A stretch of DNA of 64,000 bases, taken from positions 1 through 64,000 of the forward strand of contig CAZFEK010000003.1 of NCBI GenBank assembly GCA_964517465.1. Direction: 5' to 3'. The position numbers were made by a program, and so were the translations under genes. The DNA is from JACPUX01 sp964517465. GTDB lineage: Bacteria; Pseudomonadota; Gammaproteobacteria; Burkholderiales; Casimicrobiaceae. Under the pieces are notes generated by a model that had not been told where the DNA came from, made no database searches, and saw only the letters and a program-made list of their open reading frames with translations. This document shows positions 18,380 to 27,222 of this stretch, piece after piece. Position 1 is the stretch's first letter; each line of letters opens with the position of its first letter.

Positions 18380-19429
18380 ATGAATAAAAAACTAGTAGCC
18401 TTGGCGGTGGCCGGCGTGTTCGCCCTGCCGCTGGCTGCCCAAGCGCAGTCGACTAATGTCACCTTGTCGGGCATCGTCGACCTCGGCATTCGCGTGGACC
18501 GCACGCAGAATGCCGGCACCCTGTTCCGCCTGGAAGACGGCATCGAATCCGGCAACCGGATCATCCTGAAGGGCACGGAAGACCTGGGTGGCGGCTTGAA
18601 GGCCAATTTCCACCTGGAAGAAGGTATCCAGACGGACACCGGCGGCAACACCCAGGGCGGTTTGGCCTGGGGTCGTCAGACCTGGCTTAGCTTGTCCGGC
18701 GGTTTCGGCGAAGTCAAGATGGGCCGCGTGTATGCCACCGAGTTTAACCAGCTCGCCCCCGTCGATCCCTTCGGTTACGGTCTGGTCGGTCACGTTGCCA
18801 ACATCTACGTCGCCAACCTGATCCGCAAGAACAACACCGTCGAGTACACCACTCCCGCCATGGGTGGCCTGGTTTTCCAGGCGCAGTACACGGGCAACCA
18901 CAGCGGCAACGAGTCGATGAGCAACCCCAAGGACGTGGGTCGCAACCTGGGCATGCGTGTGAACTATGCCGGTGGCCCCTTCTCGGTCGGTGGCAGCTTT
19001 GAAACTGTCGATGTCGGTCCCGCCAACCGTCGCCACTACACCCTGACCGGCACCTATGACCTGGGCATGGTCAAGCTGGCTGGCGCGGTGATGTCGGCCA
19101 AGTGCACCCACTCCGGCTGCGGCGCTTCCGCCATCAACGACCGCTACTGGCTGTTCGGCGCGACCATGCCTCTGGGCAATGGCTCGTTGTTCGCCAGCTA
19201 TGGAAACCGCGACGTGCGCGGCTCGTCCACCGCGGATTCCGCGATGTTCGCTGTCGGCTACGATCACAACCTCTCGAAGCGCACCAACCTGTACGCAACG
19301 GTTGCCCGTATGAACAACAAGTCGGGCGCCGGCCTGGGTCTGGGCGACTCGTCCAACGGTGGTGTCACTGGCAACGGCCTTGGTTACGATCCCACCGCTT
19401 TCGCGGTTGGCGTCCGTCACAAGTTCTAA
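18380..19429 (+). CDS. Gram-negative porin (OmpC-type, betaproteobacterial)
   Basis: A 349-residue trimeric general porin of the outer membrane. It has a textbook signal peptide (MNKKLVALAVAGVFALPLAAQAQ), the first strand motif SNVTLSGIVDLGI-like just after cleavage, a PEFGG-like turn (SGGFGEVKMGR), and ends in the aromatic FAVGVRHKF needed for barrel assembly. Codon use is strongly biased toward frequent codons (CTG, GGC, AAC) compared with neighbours, as expected for a highly expressed protein. It is monocistronic: strong ribosome site upstream and a strong terminator after it. Substrate selectivity cannot be told from sequence. Confidence 0.95.
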   Translation: MNKKLVALAVAGVFALPLAAQAQSTNVTLSGIVDLGIRVDRTQNAGTLFRLEDGIESGNRIILKGTEDLGGGLKANFHLEEGIQTDTGGNTQGGLAWGRQTWLSLSGGFGEVKMGRVYATEFNQLAPVDPFGYGLVGHVANIYVANLIRKNNTVEYTTPAMGGLVFQAQYTGNHSGNESMSNPKDVGRNLGMRVNYAGGPFSVGGSFETVDVGPANRRHYTLTGTYDLGMVKLAGAVMSAKCTHSGCGASAINDRYWLFGATMPLGNGSLFASYGNRDVRGSSTADSAMFAVGYDHNLSKRTNLYATVARMNNKSGAGLGLGDSSNGGVTGNGLGYDPTAFAVGVRHKF

Positions 19430-19470
19430 TCCAACGAGAATTTTTTCTCAACGGGTTTGAAGTGATCATG

Positions 19471-19500
19471 CGGGCACCCTTCGGGGTGCCCGATTTTTTT
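19471..19500 (+). terminator. Rho-independent terminator after the porin
   Basis: A perfect nine-base stem CGGGCACCC / GGGTGCCCG closed by a TTCG tetraloop and followed by ATTTTTTT. It ends the porin transcript 40 bases after the stop and lies immediately before coq7. Confidence 0.95.
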
Positions 19501-19516
19501 GTATGGCGCCGCCCAC

Positions 19517-20140
19517 ATGATTTCCGACGCTTTGATTCTGGCCTTCGACGGTTTGCTCAAGACCACCTTTGCCCAGCCTCAAGCGCGCAGACCGGCTCCA
19601 GATAACGGGCTGACCGAGAGTAAACTGGGGTCGGGCGCGCAGCAGGAAACAGGGAGACTGATGCGGGTAAACCACGCCGGCGAGGTGTGCGCGCAAGCGC
19701 TCTATTTGGGCCAGGCGATCACAACGCCCCACCCGGCGCTCAAGAGGGCGTTCTATGAAGCCGCCCGCGAAGAAGAAGATCACCTCGCCTGGACTCGGCG
19801 GCGCCTGGCCGAGCTCGGCGCAAAGCGCAGCCGCTTGGACCCCTTTTGGTATTGCGGCGCATTGGCATTGGGAGCGCTGGCAGGTTCTGCGGGCGATCGT
19901 TGGAGCCTGGGTTTCCTGGCCGAAACGGAAACCCAGGTCGAGGCCCACCTATCCGGCCACCTCGAGCGGCTGCCGCGCGAAGACCTCAAGAGCCGCGCTA
20001 TTCTGTTGCAGATGCGGCGCGACGAAACACGCCACGCCGAGGAAGCTGCTGCGCGCGGCGCCCTGCGCTTGCCGCTGCCTTTGCGCTTGCTGATGCGCGC
20101 AAGCGGCAAGCTGATGACCCAAACCGCCTATCACATCTGA
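19517..20140 (+). CDS. coq7: Demethoxyubiquinone hydroxylase Coq7
   Basis: A 207-residue di-iron monooxygenase of the ferritin-like fold that hydroxylates C6 of demethoxyubiquinol in ubiquinone synthesis. Iron-ligand motifs are visible: MRVNHAGEVCAQALY, REEEDHLAW and the second pair around ETETQVEAH and RRDETRHAEEA. The ATG at 19517 lies 17 bases after the porin terminator; an upstream in-frame TTG would overlap the terminator U-tract and was rejected. Betaproteobacteria commonly use Coq7 for this aerobic step, so the cell makes ubiquinone for aerobic respiration. It converges on cca with a 13-base gap. Confidence 0.95.
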   Translation: MISDALILAFDGLLKTTFAQPQARRPAPDNGLTESKLGSGAQQETGRLMRVNHAGEVCAQALYLGQAITTPHPALKRAFYEAAREEEDHLAWTRRRLAELGAKRSRLDPFWYCGALALGALAGSAGDRWSLGFLAETETQVEAHLSGHLERLPREDLKSRAILLQMRRDETRHAEEAAARGALRLPLPLRLLMRASGKLMTQTAYHI

Positions 20141-20153
20141 TTCGGTCTTTCGA

Positions 20154-21368
20154 TCAAGCGGCCATATAGTTCGCCCGCCATCGTTTCAAAGCGACCCATC
20201 GCGCCTCACGCGCGAGGTTTGCCCGCTCTTGCTCCGGCGCACCCTGGATCAGCGGACCCAGGTCGAGATTACCGAGACACTCGCCCGCCTGGCGCAAAAA
20301 CCCTTCCGGAGCATAATCGCCCGGTCCCAAACGACTTTGGACATCGATACGGCAAGCGGCAAGTATTGCGCCAAACCGCTCGGGCCGGCGCAGAGCATCC
20401 ATGGCCAAGAGTCGATCGAGCAGGGTCTCGACCCGCCATTCCAGCGCGCGATGCACCGCCCCATGGTGGCGCGTGACTTGTTCCGCCAGTTCGGCGCAGG
20501 CCGTTGGCACCTTCAGTCGGCGGTGCAAGGCGGCCAAGTGCCTGAGCCCCCGTTCTTCGTGCCGAGTGTGCCGCGGTAGGATCTCCGCGGGGGTATCCGC
20601 TTTGCCCAAGTCATGCGCCAACAGCGCCCAACGAACGGCGAGGGGCTGGCCTTCGGCTGCGGCAAAATCCAGCGCCTGCAACACATGCACCCCGGCGTCC
20701 ACCTCCGGGTGGAACCGCAGCGGTTGGGCGATACCAAATAGCCCGTCCACCTCGGGCAGAATCTCGCGCAGCGCGCCGCAGCGCCGCAAAAGCGCAAAGA
20801 AACGCGAGGGCCGGCGTTCAAGCAAAGCGCGCGATAATTCCTGCCATACCCTTTCCGGAACCAGCGCTTCGAGTTCACCCCCCTCGCTCATGGCGCGCAG
20901 CAAGGCCTCGGTCTCGGGTGCCAAACAGAAGCCATAGCGGGCGGCAAAACGTGCCACCCTCAATACCCGAAGCGGGTCTTCCACAAAGGCGGGCCCGACA
21001 TGCCGCAGCACGCCGGCGGCAAGGTCGTTCTGCCCGCCATAGGGATCGATCAGGCGGCCGTCCTCGGCGCGCGCCATGGCGTTGATGGTCAGATCCCGCC
21101 TGGCCAAGTCTTCTTCCAGCGTCACTTCGGGCGAGGCGTGCACGACAAACCCGCGATAGCCTCGGCCGGCCTTTTTTTCCGTTCGCGCCAAAGCGTATTC
21201 GGCTTTGGTCTGCGGGTGCAGGAACACGGGAAAATCCGCCCCCACGGGCTGGTAGCCCATCGCCAGCAAATCCACAGGGCGAGCACCGACCACAACATAG
21301 TCATGGTCGATCACGGGCAAACCCAGAAGCTCGTCCCGTACCGAACCGCCGACGCGATAGGTCTTCAA
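20154..21368 (-). CDS. cca: Multifunctional CCA tRNA nucleotidyltransferase
   Basis: A 404-residue class II nucleotidyltransferase that adds or repairs the 3' CCA of tRNA without a template. N-terminal motifs are YRVGGSVRDELLGLP and the active-site IDHDYVVVGA (metal-binding Asp pair), then RRDLTINAMA and the EDPLRVLRVARFAARYGF neck. A C-terminal HD domain is visible at LLAHDLGKADTP, so it belongs to the bacterial form with added phosphohydrolase activity. Length matches the family. It lies 19 bases after the NDUFA9-like gene on the same strand and is likely co-transcribed with it. Confidence 0.95.
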   Translation of the reverse strand: MKTYRVGGSVRDELLGLPVIDHDYVVVGARPVDLLAMGYQPVGADFPVFLHPQTKAEYALARTEKKAGRGYRGFVVHASPEVTLEEDLARRDLTINAMARAEDGRLIDPYGGQNDLAAGVLRHVGPAFVEDPLRVLRVARFAARYGFCLAPETEALLRAMSEGGELEALVPERVWQELSRALLERRPSRFFALLRRCGALREILPEVDGLFGIAQPLRFHPEVDAGVHVLQALDFAAAEGQPLAVRWALLAHDLGKADTPAEILPRHTRHEERGLRHLAALHRRLKVPTACAELAEQVTRHHGAVHRALEWRVETLLDRLLAMDALRRPERFGAILAACRIDVQSRLGPGDYAPEGFLRQAGECLGNLDLGPLIQGAPEQERANLAREARWVALKRWRANYMAA

Positions 21369-21387
21369 CCCAAACCCCGACCGGATT

Positions 21388-22332
21388 TCAACCGGCGCGC
21401 TTCTCGCGAACCTGGGCGTAACGGTCGATAGCGCCGCCTGTGCCCAGATAGCCGGGCGCTATCGTCTCTAAGCTCGTCGGTTCGAGGGCAAACACCGCGG
21501 GAAAAGCGCATTCGCAGACGTTCTCGAGCTGCATGGAACGAAGATTGTCGCGCGTGAGCAAAGGCGGGCCAGGCAATAGCTCCAGCACGGCCGCTTGCAT
21601 CGCCGAAAGGCTGGGGCCAAGGCCCAGGATCAAACGGCGCAAAGAGCAAAGCTCGGCGACATAGGTGACCAACTCGCGCAGGGTATAGATACGCGGGCCG
21701 CACAAGGGGTAGGTTTGACCGAAGGTGCGGCCGTCTGCCAGGGCTCGCACGAGGCATTTCACCACGTCTCCAACGTACACGGGTTGAAAGCGGGCGTTTG
21801 GCGCCGCGAGCGGCACCACCCAGAACCAGCGCAGCAAGGATGCAAATAGGCGCAGGAAGCGGTCACCCGGGCCAAAGATTACCGAGGGCTGGAAAATCGT
21901 CCAAGTCAGGCCGGAGTTTGTCACTTGCGCTTCGCCCGCCGCCTTGCTGCGCAAGTACTCGCTCGGGCCGTCCGGGTTGGCGCGCAAAGCGCTCAGATGC
22001 AGGAATCGTGGCACCTTGGCTCGGCCTGCCGCAGCGAGAACACGTTTCAGTAGTTCGACATGTATGCGCCCGAAATCGCCCGGGCGACGCTCGTGCAGAA
22101 TGCCGATCAAGAAATACACCGCGCTGGCCCCCGCCAGCAAACCAGTAAGCGGCGCTTCGGATAAGTCTTCGATTTCGACCACCTGAACCTGCGGCAGCAG
22201 GGTCAAATGCCGCGCCGAGTCTCCCCTCCGGGTGGGCACGATGACCGTGTAGCCCGACTCCGAGAGCGCGGCGACCAGCTTGCTGCCCAGGAAACCGCTG
22301 CCGCCGAAGACGACGACCCTATTGCTGTTCAT
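21388..22332 (-). CDS. NDUFA9-like NAD(P)-binding epimerase-family protein
   Basis: A 314-residue atypical short-chain dehydrogenase (extended SDR) with the N-terminal Rossmann motif VFGGSGFLGSKLV. It lacks the full YxxxK catalytic motif in its usual setting (YLRSKAAGE is the nearest equivalent), as in the complex I NDUFA9 subfamily that binds NAD(P)H structurally. The ATG at 22332 starts directly with the Rossmann strand and overlaps the end of the lytic transglycosylase gene by 14 bases, so translation is probably coupled. Bacterial members sit alone rather than in complex I operons; a role in quinone metabolism or envelope stress has been proposed for relatives, but nothing here decides it. 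Confidence 0.82.
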   Translation of the reverse strand: MNSNRVVVFGGSGFLGSKLVAALSESGYTVIVPTRRGDSARHLTLLPQVQVVEIEDLSEAPLTGLLAGASAVYFLIGILHERRPGDFGRIHVELLKRVLAAAGRAKVPRFLHLSALRANPDGPSEYLRSKAAGEAQVTNSGLTWTIFQPSVIFGPGDRFLRLFASLLRWFWVVPLAAPNARFQPVYVGDVVKCLVRALADGRTFGQTYPLCGPRIYTLRELVTYVAELCSLRRLILGLGPSLSAMQAAVLELLPGPPLLTRDNLRSMQLENVCECAFPAVFALEPTSLETIAPGYLGTGGAIDRYAQVREKRAG

Positions 22333-24307
22333 GATTGCCTCCCGAGGTATCGGCAAGATCCGATGCATAAACCCCGACCAAACTGGCGTCGCGGGGCGGA
22401 ATAGCTCCCAAGCGAGCTTTCAGCGTTACGGGCGCGAGGTTCAAGTGCTTGGAATAGAACATCGCATTGGCGAGCACCTTCTTGACGTAATCCCGGGTTT
22501 CGGTAAATGGTATCGATTCGACATAGGCCGCGCCCTCCAAAGGGATCGGCCCGCGCCAATGAAGCGCTCGGCTCGGCCCGGCGTTGTACGCCGCCGCCGC
22601 AAGCACGGGCAGACCGCCCAGGCGATCCAGCACATAGCGCAAATAATAGGCACCGAACTTGATGTTCACATCGACGATTCCGATGTGTGAGGGTCGGTAT
22701 TCGTGGCTACCGGTCTTGCGGGCCACCCATTTTGCGGTGGGTGGCATCAATTGCATCAAACCCACTGCCCCGGCGCGCGACCTCGCTTCCGGCAGGAAGC
22801 GGCTCTCTTGGCGGACCAGCGCGAGCACCAGCGCTTCATCGAGACCATGCGCGCGCGCAGCCGCGCCAAGGTGGTCGCGGTAGGGCGCCATGAAGCGCAA
22901 GCCGAAATCGTGACGAGCGACGGTTTTGTCGGCGGTGTTGATCGCCCTATCGTAGAGGCCTTTGCGCCGCGCAAACTCGGATGCCAGCAGGAGTTCTTCG
23001 TCGCTCATTGCTTGTATGGCCCAAATCCATTCCCGGGTGCCTTCGTAGCGCAGGCCCAGGTCGTAGAATTTGAGCATGCGCTGTACTCCTGGCAAGCGTT
23101 CGATGCTCTCTAGCGCCTCGGGTGCAAATACCAAGGGGTCGCTGTGAAGATCGAGCGGGAGACCCAGCTCCTCGCGCGCCAAGACGCCGTAATAATTGAA
23201 CTCCCCGGCGAGCGGCCGCCACAAAGCGGCCGCCTCATCGCGCTTGCCGGTCTCTTGCAGGGCGCGCCCCTTCCAGTACCGCCAAGTCGCCTCATGGGCC
23301 AAACGGGGCGGCATCGCTTCAACCGCCTCGAGCACCGTGGCCCAATGCCCGAAGCGCAGCGCGATACGCGCTTTCCACGCCAGCGCGTCTTCCCCCAATC
23401 GCGCGCCCGCCGCCGCTTCGAACCACTCCAGAGACTCGGGCTCCAGCCGGCGCGCGCCTTGGTGAGCGATCTGGCCCAGAGCCGCCCAGGCATCCGGGGC
23501 CGCAAACCGCTCCCGGTGGCGGCGCCAGAATTCATGTGCTGCCGTGGGCGAGCTGCGCGCCAGGCGCCAGATCGCCAAGAGGGCCAGCTCCCGCTCAGCG
23601 TTTTGCTGCCATTGAAAGTCTGCTTTGGCGAGCAACTTTTCGGGCTGGCGCATGGCCGCTTCCAATCGCTTGGCGGCGATTCGTTCCGATGCCGGAAGGA
23701 GCGCGTTGAGTTTCCTCACCAGATCGAGGTTCCCCGCGGCAACGGCCAGGCGCTGCCGTGCATGGATATCGGCCGAGCCCAGCCGGCCCTGGGCCAGAAG
23801 CGCCGCAAAAAGAGGCGTACAGGCCTCGGCCAAATCCTGTCCGGTAAGCCACAGAGCACGCGCTTGCGCGAACGCATCGGTGTTGCTGCGCGACTGATAT
23901 TGAAGGCCGTAACAAGTGAGCTCGGGGTCATCGTGATCCAAGGCGGCATAGGCCGGCCCAAAAGATTCCCAGCGCTGCCGCTTGCCCAAAGAGCGCAGCC
24001 ATTCCGTCTGCAGCCGGTGCGCCGTGAGGCTGCCGGGATACTTCGCCTGATAGGCGCCGATCTCCTCGGAGGTAAGATCGTCCAGGCGCATGTGCATTTG
24101 GTACAACTCGACGTAGGGCAGGAGGGCGTGGCCTTTTAAGGGCGCAAGGGCACGATCGAGGCGCTTTCTGTCGCCGACACGAAAGGCCTCGCGGGCGTCG
24201 AGAAACCATTCATCCGCACTGGCCGGCCGTGCGCTTGCCGCCCAAGCTGGGCCTCCCAGAGCCAAGCTGCCGACCAAAAAGACGAGCAAAAACCGATCGA
24301 GTTTCAT
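22319..24307 (-). CDS. slt: Soluble lytic murein transglycosylase (Slt70 family)
   Basis: A 662-residue periplasmic enzyme that cleaves peptidoglycan to 1,6-anhydromuropeptides. The ATG at 24307 gives a signal peptide (MKLDRFLLVFLVGSLALGGPAWA); an ATG three codons upstream is also possible. Residues about 30-440 form the superhelical ring typical of Slt70 (repeated helical motifs, KARIALRFGHW). The C-terminal lysozyme-like domain has the catalytic Glu in LALVRQESRF, then SRAGAVGLMQLMP and AAYNAGP. A perfect inverted repeat lies just upstream of the start codon. The gene diverges from purE. Confidence 0.92.
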   Translation of the reverse strand: MKLDRFLLVFLVGSLALGGPAWAASARPASADEWFLDAREAFRVGDRKRLDRALAPLKGHALLPYVELYQMHMRLDDLTSEEIGAYQAKYPGSLTAHRLQTEWLRSLGKRQRWESFGPAYAALDHDDPELTCYGLQYQSRSNTDAFAQARALWLTGQDLAEACTPLFAALLAQGRLGSADIHARQRLAVAAGNLDLVRKLNALLPASERIAAKRLEAAMRQPEKLLAKADFQWQQNAERELALLAIWRLARSSPTAAHEFWRRHRERFAAPDAWAALGQIAHQGARRLEPESLEWFEAAAGARLGEDALAWKARIALRFGHWATVLEAVEAMPPRLAHEATWRYWKGRALQETGKRDEAAALWRPLAGEFNYYGVLAREELGLPLDLHSDPLVFAPEALESIERLPGVQRMLKFYDLGLRYEGTREWIWAIQAMSDEELLLASEFARRKGLYDRAINTADKTVARHDFGLRFMAPYRDHLGAAARAHGLDEALVLALVRQESRFLPEARSRAGAVGLMQLMPPTAKWVARKTGSHEYRPSHIGIVDVNIKFGAYYLRYVLDRLGGLPVLAAAAYNAGPSRALHWRGPIPLEGAAYVESIPFTETRDYVKKVLANAMFYSKHLNLAPVTLKARLGAIPPRDASLVGVYASDLADTSGGNHEQQ

Positions 24308-24319
24308 GCCAGACATTTT

Positions 24320-24340
24320 CCCCAAGCGCCGCGCTTGGGG
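24320..24340. promoter_or_regulatory. Perfect inverted repeat in the slt-purE divergent promoter region
   Basis: CCCCAAGCG and CGCTTGGGG flank a three-base centre. The right arm overlaps a candidate purE -35 (TTGGGG, 24335-24340), which is followed after 17 bases by TAAAAT (24358-24363). The element also forms a hairpin 13 bases before the slt start codon. It could be an operator for one or both genes, or an mRNA hairpin; it is unlike the gammaproteobacterial PurR box. Confidence 0.45.
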
Positions 24341-24400
24341 CAAGCGCCAAAGCACCGTAAAATTGCACTTTGACATCGGCTTCGACGCGAGGAGCACAAA

Positions 24401-24916
24401 TTGAGTTCAAGTTCCGCGGCCTCGCCGCTGGTCGGAGTGGTCATGGGCAGTCAAAGCGACTGGGAAATCCTGCAGCATGCCTGTGCACAACTCACGAGCC
24501 TCGGCATAAGGCACGAAGCGCGGGTTTTATCGGCGCACCGCACCCCAGACGAGATGTTTCGCTATGCGGAGAGTGCCGAGGCGCGAGGCCTGCGCTTCAT
24601 CATCGCCGGCGCGGGAGGCGCGGCGCATTTGCCGGGAATGCTCGCAGCCAAGACCTTGGTTCCTGTCCTTGGCGTGCCGGTGCCCTCGAAATACCTTCGC
24701 GGCGAGGATTCGCTGCTCTCGATTGTGCAAATGCCCAAAGGCGTGCCGGTCGCCACTTTCGCCATCGGCGAAGCGGGCGCCGCCAACGCGGCACTGTTTG
24801 CCGCGGCCGCGCTGGCCGCCGGCGACGCGGCCTTGGCTCGGCGCCTGGCGAACTTCCGCGATGAGCAAGCGGCGGCAGTGCGGGCGGTGACGCTTCCGCC
24901 CGCGACCGGCGCATGA
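24401..24916 (+). CDS. purE: N5-carboxyaminoimidazole ribonucleotide mutase
   Basis: A 171-residue class I PurE, which rearranges N5-CAIR to CAIR in purine synthesis. The motifs VVMGSQSDWEIL, ARVLSAHRTPDEM and IAGAGGAAHLPGM match the family; the conserved His in SAHRTP is the catalytic acid. Translation very probably begins at a TTG (24401): GAGGAG lies seven bases before it and there is no ATG before the first conserved strand. Four-base overlap (ATGA) with purK shows a purEK operon. Confidence 0.95.
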   Translation: MSSSSAASPLVGVVMGSQSDWEILQHACAQLTSLGIRHEARVLSAHRTPDEMFRYAESAEARGLRFIIAGAGGAAHLPGMLAAKTLVPVLGVPVPSKYLRGEDSLLSIVQMPKGVPVATFAIGEAGAANAALFAAAALAAGDAALARRLANFRDEQAAAVRAVTLPPATGA

Positions 24917-26055
24917 CGCCTCCTGGCGCTTGGCTCGGCCTGCTGGGTGGCGGCCAGCTCGGCCGCATGTTCTGCATGGCGGCCCAAAGCATGGGCTATC
25001 GCGTACTGGTGCTCGACCCAGGCGCCGACAGCCCCGCGGGAGCCGTTGCCGACCGCCATTTGTGCAAGGACTACCTCGATCCCTCGGGGCTCCAAGAACT
25101 CGCGCACTGCTGCGAGGCCGCAACCACGGAATTCGAGAACGTCCCCGCGGCGGCTCTAGCCTATCTGGCCGATCATTGCCGGGTGACTCCCGGCGCGGAG
25201 GCGGTCGCCATTGCCCAAGACCGGATTCGCGAAAAACGGTTTCTGGCCGATGCCGGCTGCAAGCTCGCGCCTTTTGCCGTGATCGAAGGCGCTGACGATC
25301 TCGGGATCGCAGACCCGGGTCTATTTCCTGGCATCCTCAAAAGCGCGCGCTTGGGCTATGACGGCAAAGGCCAGACCAGCGTAGCCAGCTCGACCGAGCT
25401 TCCCTCCGCTTGGGCGAGGCTAGGCCAGAAGCCATGTGTTCTGGAAAAACGCCTGGCGCTGGCCCAGGAGCTGTCGGTCGTGGTCGCTCGCGGCCTGGAT
25501 GGCGAAGTTCGTTCCTTCCCGGTCGCGGAAAACCGCCACCGGGACGGCATTCTGGACATCACCATCGTGCCGGCTCGCGCCGCCCCGGAGCACCTGGCAG
25601 AGGCCCAGGCGCTGGCGCTGCGGGTCGCAGAGGGACTGCAATATGTGGGCGTGTTGTGCGTCGAGATGTTCGTGCTCGAGGACGGAAGCGTCCTGGTCAA
25701 CGAAATCGCCCCGCGCCCGCACAACAGCGGGCATTTTTCGATCGACGCCTGCGTCACTTCCCAATTCGAGCAGCAGGCGCGCATCATGGCCGCCCTGCCC
25801 TTGGGCGAGCCGCGACTACACACGCCTGCAGTAATGCTGAACTTGCTCGGTGATTTGTGGGGCAAAGGGGAGCCCGATTGGCGGCGCGTGCTGCAGCAAG
25901 GTCAAGCCAAGCTGCATCTTTACGGCAAGCGCGAGGCGCGTGCCGGGCGCAAGATGGGGCACTTGAGCTGCCTCGGCGCAACCTTGGATGAAGCGCTCGC
26001 CAGTGCGCGAGCTCTGCGCGACGAGCTGGGGATGCCATGCGACCCGGCCCTCTGA
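24913..26055 (+). CDS. purK: N5-carboxyaminoimidazole ribonucleotide synthase
   Basis: A 380-residue ATP-grasp enzyme that makes N5-CAIR from AIR, bicarbonate and ATP. N-terminal LGGGQLGRMFCMAA is the family start; the central ATP-grasp region includes KSARLGYDGKGQ and the C-terminal metal-binding VNEIAPRPHNSGHFS. It is the partner of PurE, whose gene overlaps its start. Its own last 19 bases overlap the start of a CaiB-family gene. Confidence 0.95.
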   Translation: MTPPGAWLGLLGGGQLGRMFCMAAQSMGYRVLVLDPGADSPAGAVADRHLCKDYLDPSGLQELAHCCEAATTEFENVPAAALAYLADHCRVTPGAEAVAIAQDRIREKRFLADAGCKLAPFAVIEGADDLGIADPGLFPGILKSARLGYDGKGQTSVASSTELPSAWARLGQKPCVLEKRLALAQELSVVVARGLDGEVRSFPVAENRHRDGILDITIVPARAAPEHLAEAQALALRVAEGLQYVGVLCVEMFVLEDGSVLVNEIAPRPHNSGHFSIDACVTSQFEQQARIMAALPLGEPRLHTPAVMLNLLGDLWGKGEPDWRRVLQQGQAKLHLYGKREARAGRKMGHLSCLGATLDEALASARALRDELGMPCDPAL

Positions 26056-27206
26056 ACGGCATCCGAGTGCTCGACCTCACCCGGCTCTTGCCGGGGCCTG
26101 TCTGCACCCTCCACTTGGCGGATTTCGGCGCGGACGTGATCAAAGTCGAAGACACCGGCGAGGGCGACTACGCGCGCAAGCTGGGCGTCCAGCCGGGGGA
26201 AAGCTCGGTCTATTTCCGCGCCATCAATCGCAATAAGCGCAGTCTTACCCTCGATCTCAAACATCCGAAAGGGCGAGACGCTTTCCTGCGCCTGGCCGAA
26301 ACCGCGGCGGTAGTGGTCGAGAGCTTTCGCCCGGGCGTGGTCGATCGACTGGGCGTGGGTTACGAAGTGGTCCGGCAGCGTAATCCCGCGCTCGTCTATT
26401 GCAGCATCTCGGGTTATGGCCAAACCGGCCCCCATCGTGATCTCGCCGGACACGACATCAACTATCTCGCACTCGCGGGAGTGCTGGACCAAATCGGCGT
26501 GGCCGGCAGCCCGCCCGCGCTTTCGAATCTGCAAATCGCGGATCTCCTGGGCGGCGCGCTCACCGCCGCGATGGGGATTTCGGCTGCCCTCGTCGAGGCG
26601 CGCAGCACCGGACTGGGCCGGTATATCGATGTCGCGATGGCCGATGCGAGCTTCGCCCACCAGTATTTTGCCCTGCACGCACTGGCAAGTTATGGTCATC
26701 TGCCGCCGCGAGGCACCGATTTGCTCACCGGCGGCGTGCCCTGTTATCGATGCTACGCCGCCAAAGACGGGCGCTACGTTGCCGTGGGTGCGCTGGAGCC
26801 GAAATTCTGGCGCGCCCTGTGCGAAGCGATCAACTTGCCCGAATTGACCAAGCAGCAGTTCGCCACGGGCGAAAATGGCGCGGCCGTTTGCGCGCAGCTC
26901 GGGGATCGTTTTGCCCAGCACACGCAAGCCGAGTGGGTGGAGAAATTGCGGGGCGTCGATTGTTGCGTCACGCCCGTTTTGACCTTGGCCGAAGCCTTGG
27001 TCCACCCGCAGTTCACCGAACGCGAAATGGTTGCTGGTGACACGCCGCAAGAAAGGCAGTTCGGCCCCGCCGCGAAGTTATCCGACGCCGTTTTCTTGCC
27101 TCCACGCGCCGCGCCCCAACAGGGTGAACACAGCGAAGAAGTTCTTCTGCAGGCCGGCTACACCCCCGAGGAATTCGCCGCGCTGCGGAGCGAAGGAATC
27201 GTCTAG
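26037..27206 (+). CDS. CaiB/BaiF-family protein: alpha-methylacyl-CoA racemase or CoA-transferase
   Basis: A 389-residue family III CoA-transferase-fold protein. The N-terminal NGIRVLDLTRLLPGPV and FGADVIKVE segments and the GYGQTGPHRD signature place it in the family. GHDINYLALAGVL, with its His, and a conserved Asp about 50 residues later (QIADLLGG) resemble alpha-methylacyl-CoA racemase, which inverts the 2-methyl centre of branched acyl-CoAs, more than they resemble formyl- or succinyl-CoA transferases. The ATG overlaps the purK stop by 19 bases. Function is unrelated to purines but would suit the branched-chain acyl-CoA genes that converge on it from the right. Confidence 0.75.
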   Translation: MRPGPLNGIRVLDLTRLLPGPVCTLHLADFGADVIKVEDTGEGDYARKLGVQPGESSVYFRAINRNKRSLTLDLKHPKGRDAFLRLAETAAVVVESFRPGVVDRLGVGYEVVRQRNPALVYCSISGYGQTGPHRDLAGHDINYLALAGVLDQIGVAGSPPALSNLQIADLLGGALTAAMGISAALVEARSTGLGRYIDVAMADASFAHQYFALHALASYGHLPPRGTDLLTGGVPCYRCYAAKDGRYVAVGALEPKFWRALCEAINLPELTKQQFATGENGAAVCAQLGDRFAQHTQAEWVEKLRGVDCCVTPVLTLAEALVHPQFTEREMVAGDTPQERQFGPAAKLSDAVFLPPRAAPQQGEHSEEVLLQAGYTPEEFAALRSEGIV

Positions 27207-27222
27207 CGGCATTCCGGCGCGC

